A stretch of DNA of 64,000 nucleotides from contig OZ241994.1 of assembly GCA_965204525.1 (NCBI GenBank), positions 3,720,001 to 3,784,000 on the forward strand. The letters run 5' to 3'. Numbering within the stretch: the stretch's first letter is position 1; each line of letters starts with the position of its first letter. This DNA is from Bin5 sp965204525 (lineage in GTDB: Bacteria > Chloroflexota > Anaerolineae > Caldilineales > Caldilineaceae). The notes under the pieces were generated by a model that saw only the letters and a list, made by a program, of their open reading frames with translations, was not told the DNA's origin and made no database searches. This document shows, one piece after another, positions 19,701 to 26,918 of this stretch. Position numbers and translations under genes: made by a program.

Positions 19701-19783
19701 CCGACTTGTGCGAACGGATTCGATCGCGTTTGAAAACCGATTCGAGCGCAATCGTGAGAGTTTGTGCTTCGACGCTTCTGTAG
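16745..19783 (+). CDS. AlbA_2 (Schlafen-like) domain protein with long helical-repeat body
   Basis: 1012 aa. Residues 10-165 match the AlbA_2 / Schlafen AAA-4 type: EGETLDFKATNY, FAKDLASLANT, then AYLILGVKE, a nucleic-acid-binding fold found in nucleases and regulators. Residues 190-530 look like TPR-type helix pairs (AAAGYARVAEKLRE, KAESLYRLAMKLG). Residues about 560-1012 look like HEAT-type repeats (VRRAAFLALESVG, NPLVRSVAVRAAV, DRRVRIEVAQALQ). A GGAG ribosome site lies 6 nt before the ATG. This build, an effector or binding head on a solenoid, resembles phage sensors, and the gene sits beside a restriction operon. Not recognised as a named system; function inferred from context. Confidence 0.72.
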   Translation: MTENIDIASLLKRPEGETLDFKATNYNLSDKKSKRSFAKDLASLANTPRDGDAYLILGVKEQIDGIELCGIDVDKPVDDAQLQSVAASFLDHCPRFLYQVVRHDDVLLGLINIRKGRRPVVPKKTERDGAGSDLIKDTIYFRHGSQNVAASMEEQEYIWGWFLDKISPADFSALSGEKNASPRNSLDADALLLGPVQALDLTSDVEDAAQSFSSGDLANAAAGYARVAEKLRERFPGHADRFEELHATTLKEAGKPDESHDLLMELAIRELFERPEPRLSPTVRRALEELKDEVDEVRRTRGGALIYFGMCHEDTRALQKLADCFDSLDSSDEYAPFIAVLLTEAALATSDFQTVLDRRESLQKAGSRGNNSIELRVRAALGDVGVEEIWPNLIREAEALKFPAPEGTYVCLRGARWCALKGQMDKAESLYRLAMKLGSEAGLDLDVENALWSLNIIYALDFPAVDFFETHDLALSIEGSHSYVKTNSRTPLHSFQYTAIGKLPDARLWTQYWLLESIRSGCLRDEREAHANLARIFDQANEPLLALEHAVLGGSQELVRELVPKISEWPEFLANTVGSDAPWVRRAAFLALESVGDFSPPEVARELVSGLLCRLRIDSDDEQEVPILLNALGAIILEATDYDLEQLIPILEQAAEHEPDKYRLTDPGVMAIAARLYRFRPSFRQQAASILGEMAVGAHTGEWAWALEACGDDKRDLIEAFERVAERENLDPARPLSDLGHLTAATRTFWSQRMQSVAERPLGERSGHAFGIRCDIPVAFLREQDTADVLRYVEKLVAIGTAENEKIIDRTAALGAAAQAIDVLADEEKGQIFGRVRPLVEQPVCISELDRYFASTQHPLSRSRINFGSATNVQETAGWLLGRAAASPEECSFMEEVAAEWIWSDEPELQQTGASILTLPNFSSCKIQCVELAKHKNPLVRSVAVRAAVTQSNLDATALEQLASDPDRRVRIEVAQALQSVRAKAPDLCERIRSRLKTDSSAIVRVCASTLL

Positions 19784-19951
19784 CGATGAAACATGTGCTC
19801 ATAAGGTTGTAGCCGGCCGGCTGCCGTGAATCGCCACCTGGAGCAGGCATCAGCGCGGCGTGGTTACGTCCTGCGCCGCACTAGGCGCCTCATGTTTGGG
19901 GTTGCGCGCGGTGGTGGAATACGATCAAGGTGTACGCGACAAGGGTCTTAA

Positions 19952-20110
19952 TTGGCATTAGTGGGAGATTACGGAACGCGCAACGAAGACGAGGTGTTTT
20001 CATGGGCAGATGGGAGAGGAAGAGCAGGAGGGCACGAAAACGACGAAGAAACGCTGGAAAGCGCGGCTAGGGCGCGACTGATGGTGCTGGGAGGGGAAAA
20101 ACCGGAATGA
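19952..20110 (+). CDS. Small acidic ORF (52 aa), translationally coupled
   Basis: Starts at TTG 19952, six nt after AAGGG, or alternatively at GTG 19961. It reads MALVGDYGTRNEDEVFSWAD and continues acidic to LMVLGGEKPE. Its TGA overlaps the ATG of the next gene (ATGA). The ribosome site and overlap support a real gene; no family is recognised. It could be a small partner protein of the Cys-rich membrane protein it is coupled to. Confidence 0.45.
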   Translation: MALVGDYGTRNEDEVFSWADGRGRAGGHENDEETLESAARARLMVLGGEKPE

Positions 20111-20556
20111 CGGATTGCTGCAGAGATTGCCATTTTTTGACAAAGCACACAAGTGCTTATGGTATCCAATCTTGGGACAAAGAAGATCGCGATTTATGTC
20201 GGCCAAAAAGTAACATAAATAATCCCGCAATTCCTGAGGAGAACCGCCGCTATTTTAAGATTTACAAAGTGGGCTGTTACAAGAATGAATGGGAGAGAAG
20301 CTATGACGAATTCGCCGACGGCTCTTCGAGACAATCACTGAAAAAAGAAATCTTGCGGGATCGTGAGGGACAGTGCTTTTTCGTAGAGTATCCTGCAGGA
20401 ACGACATTCCCGGAAGCACTAGAGCGGTACCACGATAGAAATGAAAAGCGAGATCGCAAACAGAATTTTCGCACCGGGGTGAGAAACACTGTCATTGGGG
20501 TGGTAGGTCTTGTTATTGCCGTCATCGCCGTCATCATAGCAATCATGAATGGCTAG
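20107..20556 (+). CDS. Cys-rich protein with C-terminal membrane anchor
   Basis: 149 aa, not recognised. The N-terminus has Cys4, Cys5 and Cys8 followed by His9, and further cysteines near residues 31, 57 and 90 (CRPK, VGCYKNEW, GQCFFV), which suggests a zinc-binding or redox domain facing the cytoplasm. A charged linker (RNEKRDRKQNF) leads into one hydrophobic helix (about 127-147). It lies between the AlbA_2 protein and the helicase-nuclease on the same strand. Small proteins with a single membrane helix are frequent effectors in defence systems, but that is inference here. Confidence 0.65.
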   Translation: MTDCCRDCHFLTKHTSAYGIQSWDKEDRDLCRPKSNINNPAIPEENRRYFKIYKVGCYKNEWERSYDEFADGSSRQSLKKEILRDREGQCFFVEYPAGTTFPEALERYHDRNEKRDRKQNFRTGVRNTVIGVVGLVIAVIAVIIAIMNG

Positions 20557-20638
20557 GCAGGAAAACCCAATGGGTAACCCACACAAAGCTGACCGCGTTC
20601 CGAGAGGTGTCGCGAGCTGAAAAGCGACGAGGAGAAAA

Positions 20639-20812
20639 ATGAGCGAACACGATTGGAGTAGCGAACATAACTGAAGTGATGCCGGTATTACGGAGCAGAA
20701 CGATACTGTCTCCATAACCAAGACTTGTCAGCGTTGCCAACTGACAAAAACCATTGTCTACAGTTGGGAAAATGGCAAGATGGTCAAGCGAGCTACTCAC
20801 TATACAGAATGA
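20639..20812 (+). pseudogene. Small zinc-ribbon ORF interrupted by an in-frame TGA
   Basis: ATG 20639 follows a strong site (GAGGAGAAAA) and reads MSEHDWSSEHN, then TGA at 20672-20674. The same frame continues for 45 codons (SDAGITEQNDTVSITKTCQR, CQLTKTIVYSWENGKMVKRA, THYTE) to a second TGA. The CxxC and the WENGK turn look like a treble-clef or zinc-ribbon protein. A nonsense mutation or sequence error is the simple reading; selenocysteine or stop read-through is possible but has no other support. Confidence 0.45.
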
Positions 20813-20964
20813 GTACATGCGCAAAAAGCACCACTGCGAGCGGCAGGCGAAAGGATGATCGGCATTCTTGGAGAGCACGGGGGCGAGGGCTCCACAGCTG
20901 GTTTACGTAGGCGAATTCAGAGTAGAAAAGCCACTCGAGTTTATAAGCAAACGCGGAAAGGTGT

Positions 20965-23493
20965 GTGGCAGGAATGAGTTTTAACATCGATTTTTCCAAA
21001 ATCCCAACGCATAGCCGGCAAACAAAACCTATCCATCCGATAGATATTTTTCAGGCGTCTGCCGTCACCGACAAGAGTATAAATGATCTTTGGTTGGCCC
21101 AAGGCGATGCTTTACGCGAATGGCACGAACACAGGGACGACAAAGATGTAGCAGTTGTGCTGAATACAGGTGCGGGGAAAACTCTGGTGGGCTTACTTAT
21201 TGCCCAGTCTCTGGTGCATGAGACACAGCGTCAGGTCGTTTACGCCTGTAGTTCAATCCAACTTGTCGAGCAGACTGCTGACAAAGCCAGGGGTTATGGG
21301 TTGCCAGTCACGACTTACTATGGTAGTGAGTTTTCACGCGATGGCCAATACCGGCGGGCCGAAGCACCATGTGTGACCACATATCAAGCGCTATTCAACG
21401 GCAAAACTCGGTTTGCATCAGATGACATATCCGCTGTTATATTCGACGACGCCCATGCGGCCGAGCATATACTGCGAGATCAGTTTTCCCTGAACATCAC
21501 CCGTCGAGACATGGAGGAAGCATATTCGCAGATAGCAGCACTATTTCAACCGTACCACCAGTCTGTTGGCCCAGCAACGAGCTATGCAGAAGCTATCAGA
21601 GGAGGGTCCTCGCGCCTATTTTGGGTGCCTCCCTTCGAAGTACGGCGTAATTTTGAGGAACTGCGTCATATCCTGCTTGCGGCTAACCTCGGCCAACACC
21701 GCGAAACAATGTTTTCGTGGGAGCACATTAGAGATCACGAAGACCTTTGCTGTTTGTTGATATCCAGTTCTGAAGTAACCCTTACACCTTCTACCGTCCC
21801 CGTTTCTACGCTGCCATATTTCAGTCAAGACGTCAGGCGTGTCTACTTGTCAGCAACTCTAACGGCACCAGATGCCTTTGTTCGGGCATTCGGCCGCGAG
21901 CCTGAGCGCTTTGTCTCCCCTTCGACCACGGTCGGTGAGTGCGAAAGAATGATTCTTGTTCCATCGCTTAATGCGAATGTGGATGATGACGTAGATTCCG
22001 CCATAGATATCATAAAAGACAAGAAGGCATTGATATTGGTGCCAACATACCTTCGGAGCGAGAAGTGGAGTCCAATTGCCGCGCCTCCATCCCGCACAAA
22101 CGTACCAGAAGCAGTTAGCGCCTTCCGGGAGGCAGCTGCACCAGAGAAGATGATCCTAGCTGCTCGTTACGATGGGATAGACCTGCCTGGGGACACTTGC
22201 CGAGTACTGGTTATAGACGACCTGCCGACCGGATTAGGCCCTTTGGAGCGTTTCCAGTGGGAACGGTTGAATATGCAGAACAGTTTTCGCAGCACAGTGG
22301 CTTCGAGAATCGTCCAGAGTTTTGGGCGTATCTCAAGAGGTATGAGTGACCACGGCGTCGTTGTTCTTACAGGACGGAAATTGGTGGAGTGGATTCAGCT
22401 ACCGCGTAACCGATTCTTGCTACCCACATTCATACGAAGACAAATTGAGATTGGGGAGAATCTATCGAAGCACGTGGAGAACTCGACAGCCCTCATTACA
22501 GCACCTGATGCGTGTCTATTGCGTGATGCGACGTGGATTGAGTTCTATAACGACAGAATGAGGGGAGATGTGTCCGAGTCAGATCCGGGCGAGTTCGATA
22601 CTGACAAGGTCAAGTCAGTTGCCCTTGCAGAAGCGATGTTTGGAGAAGCCTTATGGCGTAGGGACTTTCAACGCGCCGTGTCGATTCTGCAGAATGCGCT
22701 TGATGCCGCCTTCGAGATTAGCCAATCCACGGGCGCATGGCTGACGCTGTGGCTGGGCTTTGCCCTCGAGATGACTGGAGATACGGAAATCGCCAATGAA
22801 CAATACAGGAAGGCCCACGCTGACCAAAGTAATGTGCCGCGCCCAAGACTAGACCCAACCATTGGAACTGCTGCCGTATCTGAACAAGTCGTTAACGTCC
22901 AACAGCAGATGCGAGTGGGCCAATCATCTCCCTCGGCCGTAGAGATTCCCAAGATGCTGATGAAGGACCTAATAGCGCTCAATGGGAGCGGTTCCGTACC
23001 TCAGACGGAAGAAGCATTACGTTGTCTCGGACAATACCTCGGCCTTGACTCGACACGTCCCGACAAGGAACTGGGAATGGGACCTGACGTTCTTTGGATC
23101 GGAGAGAACGGATACGCCGTCTGCATGGAAGCAAAAACGGACAAGCAGTCAGCCTCTCCATACAGAAAGGACTACGTTGGTCAGTTGCATAACCACGTGC
23201 AATGGGTAAAAGACCGCTATGATGTTTCGAAGATTATTCCAGTTTTCGTCGGACCTTTGTTGCCTGCTTCGGGACAGGCGAGTCCCTCACCAGACATGAT
23301 GGTCATCGAATTAGGGCAGTTCGAGAAACTCGGCCAAAGGTTAGTCAGTGCATTGAGCGATGTGGCAGGGCAAGCAATCCCCCTAAGCCTTAGCCAAGTT
23401 CTAGATGAAGTGATGAAACAGCGTGGGCTGATGTATCCTGAGGTAATTCTGTCTATGGAGATGAGTACTCTACAGGAAATTCCGCCACCATAG
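20965..23493 (+). CDS. SF2 helicase fused to a PD-(D/E)XK nuclease domain
   Basis: 842 aa from GTG 20965 (ATG 20974 is also possible). Motor: Walker A NTGAGKT (67-73), motif Ia, a DDAH variant of the DEAH box (161-164), YLSATL near 296 and an arginine-finger QSFGRISRG. A helical linker of about 150 residues follows. The C-terminal domain has a nuclease core: Asp708 (GPDVLW), Glu722 and Lys724 (CMEAK), then a helix with Gln and His (YVGQLHNHVQW). A helicase plus nuclease in one chain, next to restriction genes, fits a DNA-degrading defence effector. It is not clearly any named helicase system (no DUF1837 partner as in Hachiman, no OLD partner as in Gabija). Confidence 0.8.
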   Translation: MAGMSFNIDFSKIPTHSRQTKPIHPIDIFQASAVTDKSINDLWLAQGDALREWHEHRDDKDVAVVLNTGAGKTLVGLLIAQSLVHETQRQVVYACSSIQLVEQTADKARGYGLPVTTYYGSEFSRDGQYRRAEAPCVTTYQALFNGKTRFASDDISAVIFDDAHAAEHILRDQFSLNITRRDMEEAYSQIAALFQPYHQSVGPATSYAEAIRGGSSRLFWVPPFEVRRNFEELRHILLAANLGQHRETMFSWEHIRDHEDLCCLLISSSEVTLTPSTVPVSTLPYFSQDVRRVYLSATLTAPDAFVRAFGREPERFVSPSTTVGECERMILVPSLNANVDDDVDSAIDIIKDKKALILVPTYLRSEKWSPIAAPPSRTNVPEAVSAFREAAAPEKMILAARYDGIDLPGDTCRVLVIDDLPTGLGPLERFQWERLNMQNSFRSTVASRIVQSFGRISRGMSDHGVVVLTGRKLVEWIQLPRNRFLLPTFIRRQIEIGENLSKHVENSTALITAPDACLLRDATWIEFYNDRMRGDVSESDPGEFDTDKVKSVALAEAMFGEALWRRDFQRAVSILQNALDAAFEISQSTGAWLTLWLGFALEMTGDTEIANEQYRKAHADQSNVPRPRLDPTIGTAAVSEQVVNVQQQMRVGQSSPSAVEIPKMLMKDLIALNGSGSVPQTEEALRCLGQYLGLDSTRPDKELGMGPDVLWIGENGYAVCMEAKTDKQSASPYRKDYVGQLHNHVQWVKDRYDVSKIIPVFVGPLLPASGQASPSPDMMVIELGQFEKLGQRLVSALSDVAGQAIPLSLSQVLDEVMKQRGLMYPEVILSMEMSTLQEIPPP

Positions 23494-23537
23494 TTTTGGT
23501 ACTCCAGAGCTACCCTAGCTCAGCGGGCCTAATCCAC

Positions 23538-23944
23538 TGACCTGCCCCCGATGTCTGTACCACCCGTTATGTTAGTCCGGCAAGCACGGGAACAGGGTCG
23601 GCAGGCAAGAGGGCCTCAGGCGCCTCCCTCAGTATCTGGTTGTCCAGCGTCAGGTCCGCCACCGCTCTCTTCAGGCGGCTGTTCTCCAGCTCCAGACGCT
23701 TCAAACGCCTGGCCTGGTCGATCCTGAGACCCCCGTACTCGCTGCGCCACCGGTAGAAGGTCTGCTCGATCACGCCTATCCGGCGGGCAGCCTCAGCCAC
23801 TGTGCTGCCCTCGGCTATCGCCGCCTCAGCTTCTCTGAGCTTGTTGATAACCTGCTCCGGCGTATGTCTCTTCTTGGCCATCTTTCCCCCTCTCTACGGC
23901 CCAATACTGACAACATACCTGGACCAGTTTTGGGGGGCAGGTCA
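23538..23944 (-). mobile_element. 407-bp deletion derivative of the IS3-like element
   Basis: Both ends match the intact IS (TGACCTGCCCCC left, GGGGGGCAGGTCA right), but about 820 bp, nearly all of orfB, is missing. The four bases on either side (CCAC and AGCG) do not match, so there is no target duplication; flanking DNA was probably lost or recombined. It has the structure of a non-autonomous element that could be mobilised by a full copy. Confidence 0.9.
23567..23881 (-). CDS. OrfA fused to the last residues of OrfB
   Basis: 104 aa. Residues 1-87 are OrfA (MAKKRHTPEQVINKLREAEA start, intact helix-turn-helix and coiled coil). The last 17 or so (PEALLPADPVPVLAGLT) are the C-terminus of OrfB joined in frame across the internal deletion. 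No catalytic residues remain. Since OrfA of IS3 elements binds the ends and can inhibit transposition, this could act as a repressor of its relatives. Confidence 0.8.
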   Translation of the reverse strand: MAKKRHTPEQVINKLREAEAAIAEGSTVAEAARRIGVIEQTFYRWRSEYGGLRIDQARRLKRLELENSRLKRAVADLTLDNQILREAPEALLPADPVPVLAGLT

Positions 23945-24180
23945 AGCGGAAGGCGCTGAGCGTGGGTACTAAGTCGCCGGAGGGGATACGCGTCGTGATG
24001 AAGACGATCGAACGCGGCCGGCGCCGGGGACGGGCCGAACTGGTCGATGTGTTGCGGACGGCGGCGCTCGGCGGCGATATCCGCGCGGCAACCCACCTGC
24101 TGGAGAGACTCGACAGGCAGGACAGGCAGGAACAGGAAGCAGACGCGGAAGCGGAAAGGCGCCGCGTCCGGAAAAAATGA
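23944..24180 (+). pseudogene. 5'-truncated helical protein fragment
   Basis: The frame enters directly from the IS end (KRKALSVGTKSPEGIRVVMK) and ends in a charged coiled coil (EAERRRVRKK). It contains AALGGDIRAATHLLERL, a helical pattern seen at the C-terminus of small phage or transposon proteins. A GTG at 23962 could start a 72-aa product, but the gene looks cut by the IS. Family not identified. Confidence 0.4.
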
Positions 24181-24860
24181 GCGCGCCGACAGCGCTGCGC
24201 AATTTCCGTTATTTCCGCTTTTTGGCAAAATCCGGGAAAAACAGAACCGGCCCACCGCAACGTTGTGAAGGCAGGCCGTGCCCGTTTATCTTCACCTGGA
24301 GAAAGCATAGTACTGATACCATATAAGACCCGGCGCCGCATACCGATTGCCATCCCTGCTGCACCCGCGGCGCATTCCACGGCAGCGCCGGCAAGCCGGC
24401 AGAGCGCGACGCCACACGGGGAAAGGAAACGACCATGCGCGCCGGAACGCTACGGGCGAGCGTTCTTCTCTGTCTTGTCGCCATCACCACCGACGCATGT
24501 CGCACCTCACGCGGCGTTCGCAATGCGCGCGGCGTTCGAAACATCGTACGCGGCGTCACCTACACCCAGCCCGGGCAGCCGAATGCAGCATGGCCTTTGG
24601 TCGCGCTCTGATCGCTTAACACAGCGGGCGGCCTGTGTTAAACTCCACAAAAGTTGACGGCATTATTCTTTCATCGTTCCTTTCCGCCTGTTGGTCGGAA
24701 CTGCGCGCGGACCACCCGTTGCCGCCCGGTTGAAGATGCGGCAGCCTCCGCCGCTTTCGTACTGACGCGGCGTTCTTCTCTTCATTACATCAAGATTTCA
24801 GCGACAGACTCTTTTCCAATGTGATACGCAACCCCTGTTGGTCAGGCCGGGGTGGAGAAC
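24181..24860. other. Intergenic stretch with decayed coding sequence
   Basis: No intact gene is evident. At 24434-24607 a 57-codon ORF with a fair ribosome site (AAAGGAAA) has a signal-peptide-like start (MRAGTLRASVLLCLVAITTD) and an RGVRN repeat; it may be chance. In another frame, 24569-24601 reads ARAAECSMAFG, identical to residues of the FAD oxidoreductase at 29157-29189, so part of this stretch is a decayed oxidoreductase copy. The 3' half holds a palindrome and should contain the promoter of the following transporter operon. Confidence 0.55.
24616..24641. promoter_or_regulatory. Perfect inverted repeat, probable operator
   Basis: TTAACACAG (24616-24624) and CTGTGTTAA (24633-24641) form a 9-bp perfect inverted repeat with an 8-nt spacer. 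A TTGACG hexamer starts at 24654, just downstream. The layout suits a LacI- or GntR-type regulator controlling the permease operon; no T-run follows, so a terminator is less likely. Confidence 0.45.
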
Positions 24861-25856
24861 ATGGCAACAGCCGGGACGGATATTCGACCGGGCGATGACG
24901 TAAGCGAAAGTCCCACCGCGCGCCGGCTGGCGCGCCCCAGACGGCGCAGCCACTTCCGGCAGGAGTGGGGACGGGCCTGGAAATACCGCGAACTCTACCT
25001 CCTGCTGCTCCCCGCGATCCTCTTCTTTGTCATATTCCGCTATATCCCGATGGGCGGGCTGGTGATGGGGTTCCAGAACTATTCACCGGTCCGGGGATTT
25101 CTGGGCAGCCCCTGGGTAGGCTTCCAACACTTCGAGACCCTGTTCGCCCTGCCCAAATTCCTCGAAGTCTTCCGCAACACCGTCATCATCAGCCTCTATA
25201 AGCTCTTTATCGGCTTCCCCGTCCCCATAATCTTCGCGCTGCTGCTCAACGAAGTGCGCCACCTGCTCTTCAAGCGCACGATCCAGACCGTCACCTATTT
25301 CCCGCACTTCCTGTCCTGGGTCGTGTACGGCGGCATCATGGTGCTCTTCATCGGGCCGGGCGGCGCCGTGCCGGAGGGGCTGGAGGCGATCGGGCTGAAA
25401 ATGCCGGCCCTGCTGGTCAATCCCAAATACTTCCGCACCATTTTGGTCATAACCAACATCATGAAGGAGTTCGGCTGGGCCGCGATCGTCTACCTGGCCG
25501 CCATCGCCTCTATCGACCCATCGATCTATGAAGCCGCCATGGTCGACGGGGCAAACCGGCTTCAGCAGGCGAGATATATCACGCTGCCCGGCCTGCGCGG
25601 GGTGATGGGCATCGTCTTTATCCTCAGCATGGGCAACATTCTGGAAGCCGGTTTCGAGCAGGTCTTTGTGATGTACAACCCGGCGGTCTTTTCCGTAGGC
25701 GACATTCTGGATACCTATATCTATCGCATCGGGCTGGTGGACGGCCGTTTCAGCCTGGCCACGGCCGTGGGCCTGTTCCGCTCCGTCATCGCGGCGATCA
25801 TGATTGTGCTGACCAACTATATTCTCAAACGCGCCGACCAACCGACACTCTGGTAG
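24861..25856 (+). CDS. Polysaccharide/oligosaccharide ABC permease, LplB type
   Basis: 331 aa from ATG 24861 (GTG 24852 would add three residues). Six hydrophobic segments, the first at LYLLLLPAILFFVIF. The cytoplasmic EAA loop reads EAAMVDGANRLQQARYITLP and docks the ATPase. The sequence follows the LplB/YtcP group, with ...TYIYRIGL...LF near the end. It pairs with the next gene; no ATP-binding gene is nearby, so a shared MsmK-like ATPase is probable. Confidence 0.88.
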   Translation: MATAGTDIRPGDDVSESPTARRLARPRRRSHFRQEWGRAWKYRELYLLLLPAILFFVIFRYIPMGGLVMGFQNYSPVRGFLGSPWVGFQHFETLFALPKFLEVFRNTVIISLYKLFIGFPVPIIFALLLNEVRHLLFKRTIQTVTYFPHFLSWVVYGGIMVLFIGPGGAVPEGLEAIGLKMPALLVNPKYFRTILVITNIMKEFGWAAIVYLAAIASIDPSIYEAAMVDGANRLQQARYITLPGLRGVMGIVFILSMGNILEAGFEQVFVMYNPAVFSVGDILDTYIYRIGLVDGRFSLATAVGLFRSVIAAIMIVLTNYILKRADQPTLW

Positions 25857-25865
25857 CACGGACCG

Positions 25866-26789
25866 ATGAGCGCGCACATCGATACCACAGACTACGAAGA
25901 ACAGCCGTTGCGGGCCAGATGGCACAGCAACCGTCTGGCCGAAACCATCATCTACGGCGTGCTGCTTCTGCTTGGCATCATCAGTTTGCTGCCCATCTGG
26001 CACACGCTCAACGCCTCGTTGAGCAGCCCCGAAAAGGTCGCGCAAGCGGTGCTGCTATTGTGGCCGCACAGTTTTACGCTGGACTCCTACATCTTCATCT
26101 TCAAGGGCGAAGCGCTGATACGTTCCTTTGGCGTCACCGTCTTCATTACCGTGGTGGGCACCGCGCTCAACCTGCTGGTTACATCGGCCGCGGCCTACCC
26201 GCTCTCACGCCGTGATCTGCCGGGCCGGCAGTTCATCATGCTCTTCATCATGGTGACTTTCGTCTTCAGCGCCGGCATCGTGCCCGGCTTCATCCTGGTG
26301 CGCAGCCTGGGTCTGATCAACAGCCTGTGGGCGATGATCTGGCCGACCCTGGTCAATGTCTTCTATCTGATCCTGTTGCGTAATTTCTTCGAGAACCTGC
26401 CTGACGCGGTGATCGAGTCGGCGCGCATGGACGGCTCCAGCGAGCTGCGCATCCTCTTTCAGATTGTGATCCCGATGTCGCTGCCGGCGATTGCGACGAT
26501 GGGGCTGTTTTACGCTGTCTCCCATTGGAATGAGTTCTTTCGCGGCATCTTCTATATCTACGACCCGGCTAAATGGCCGTTGCAGGTGCTACTGCGCTCC
26601 GTTGTCATCCAGGCCAACCTCAACGAGATCGGGTTCAGCAACCAGGACATGTACGGCAACGCCCAGGTCAGCCAGCTTACGATCCGGGCAGCTACCGTGA
26701 TCGCTGCTATCGTGCCGATGGCGCTCCTCTACCCCTTTGTGCAGCGCTACTTCGTGCAGGGGATCGTGCTGGGCGCCGAGAAAGGGTAG
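25866..26789 (+). CDS. Carbohydrate ABC permease, LplC/YtcP type
   Basis: 307 aa, starts 9 bp after the preceding permease. It has a first helix near residues 27-49, the AYPLSRRDLPGR loop and an EAA motif ESARMDGSSELRILFQIVIP. The C-terminus has the conserved YPFVQRYFVQGIVLGAEKG ending of LplC proteins. Together with the LplB-type protein it forms the membrane channel for the substrate captured by the lipoprotein encoded next. Confidence 0.9.
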   Translation: MSAHIDTTDYEEQPLRARWHSNRLAETIIYGVLLLLGIISLLPIWHTLNASLSSPEKVAQAVLLLWPHSFTLDSYIFIFKGEALIRSFGVTVFITVVGTALNLLVTSAAAYPLSRRDLPGRQFIMLFIMVTFVFSAGIVPGFILVRSLGLINSLWAMIWPTLVNVFYLILLRNFFENLPDAVIESARMDGSSELRILFQIVIPMSLPAIATMGLFYAVSHWNEFFRGIFYIYDPAKWPLQVLLRSVVIQANLNEIGFSNQDMYGNAQVSQLTIRAATVIAAIVPMALLYPFVQRYFVQGIVLGAEKG

Positions 26790-26918
26790 TCGCGACGAGA
26801 ACGGAGGAGGTGATGCCGCGACGATACCAGATTCCCATACGAAATGTTCCTCCCAGTAGGAACACGCCGTCCGGATTTTCGCTTGACCTAACCAATGTAC
26901 AGATGAGGAGGAGTCCCT

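Noticed and set aside
20965..23493. Assignment of the helicase-nuclease to Hachiman, Gabija or DISARM
   Set aside because: No DUF1837 partner, no UvrD-like partner of an OLD protein, and no DISARM methylase or DUF1998 partner is adjacent; the DDAH helicase has its own nuclease.
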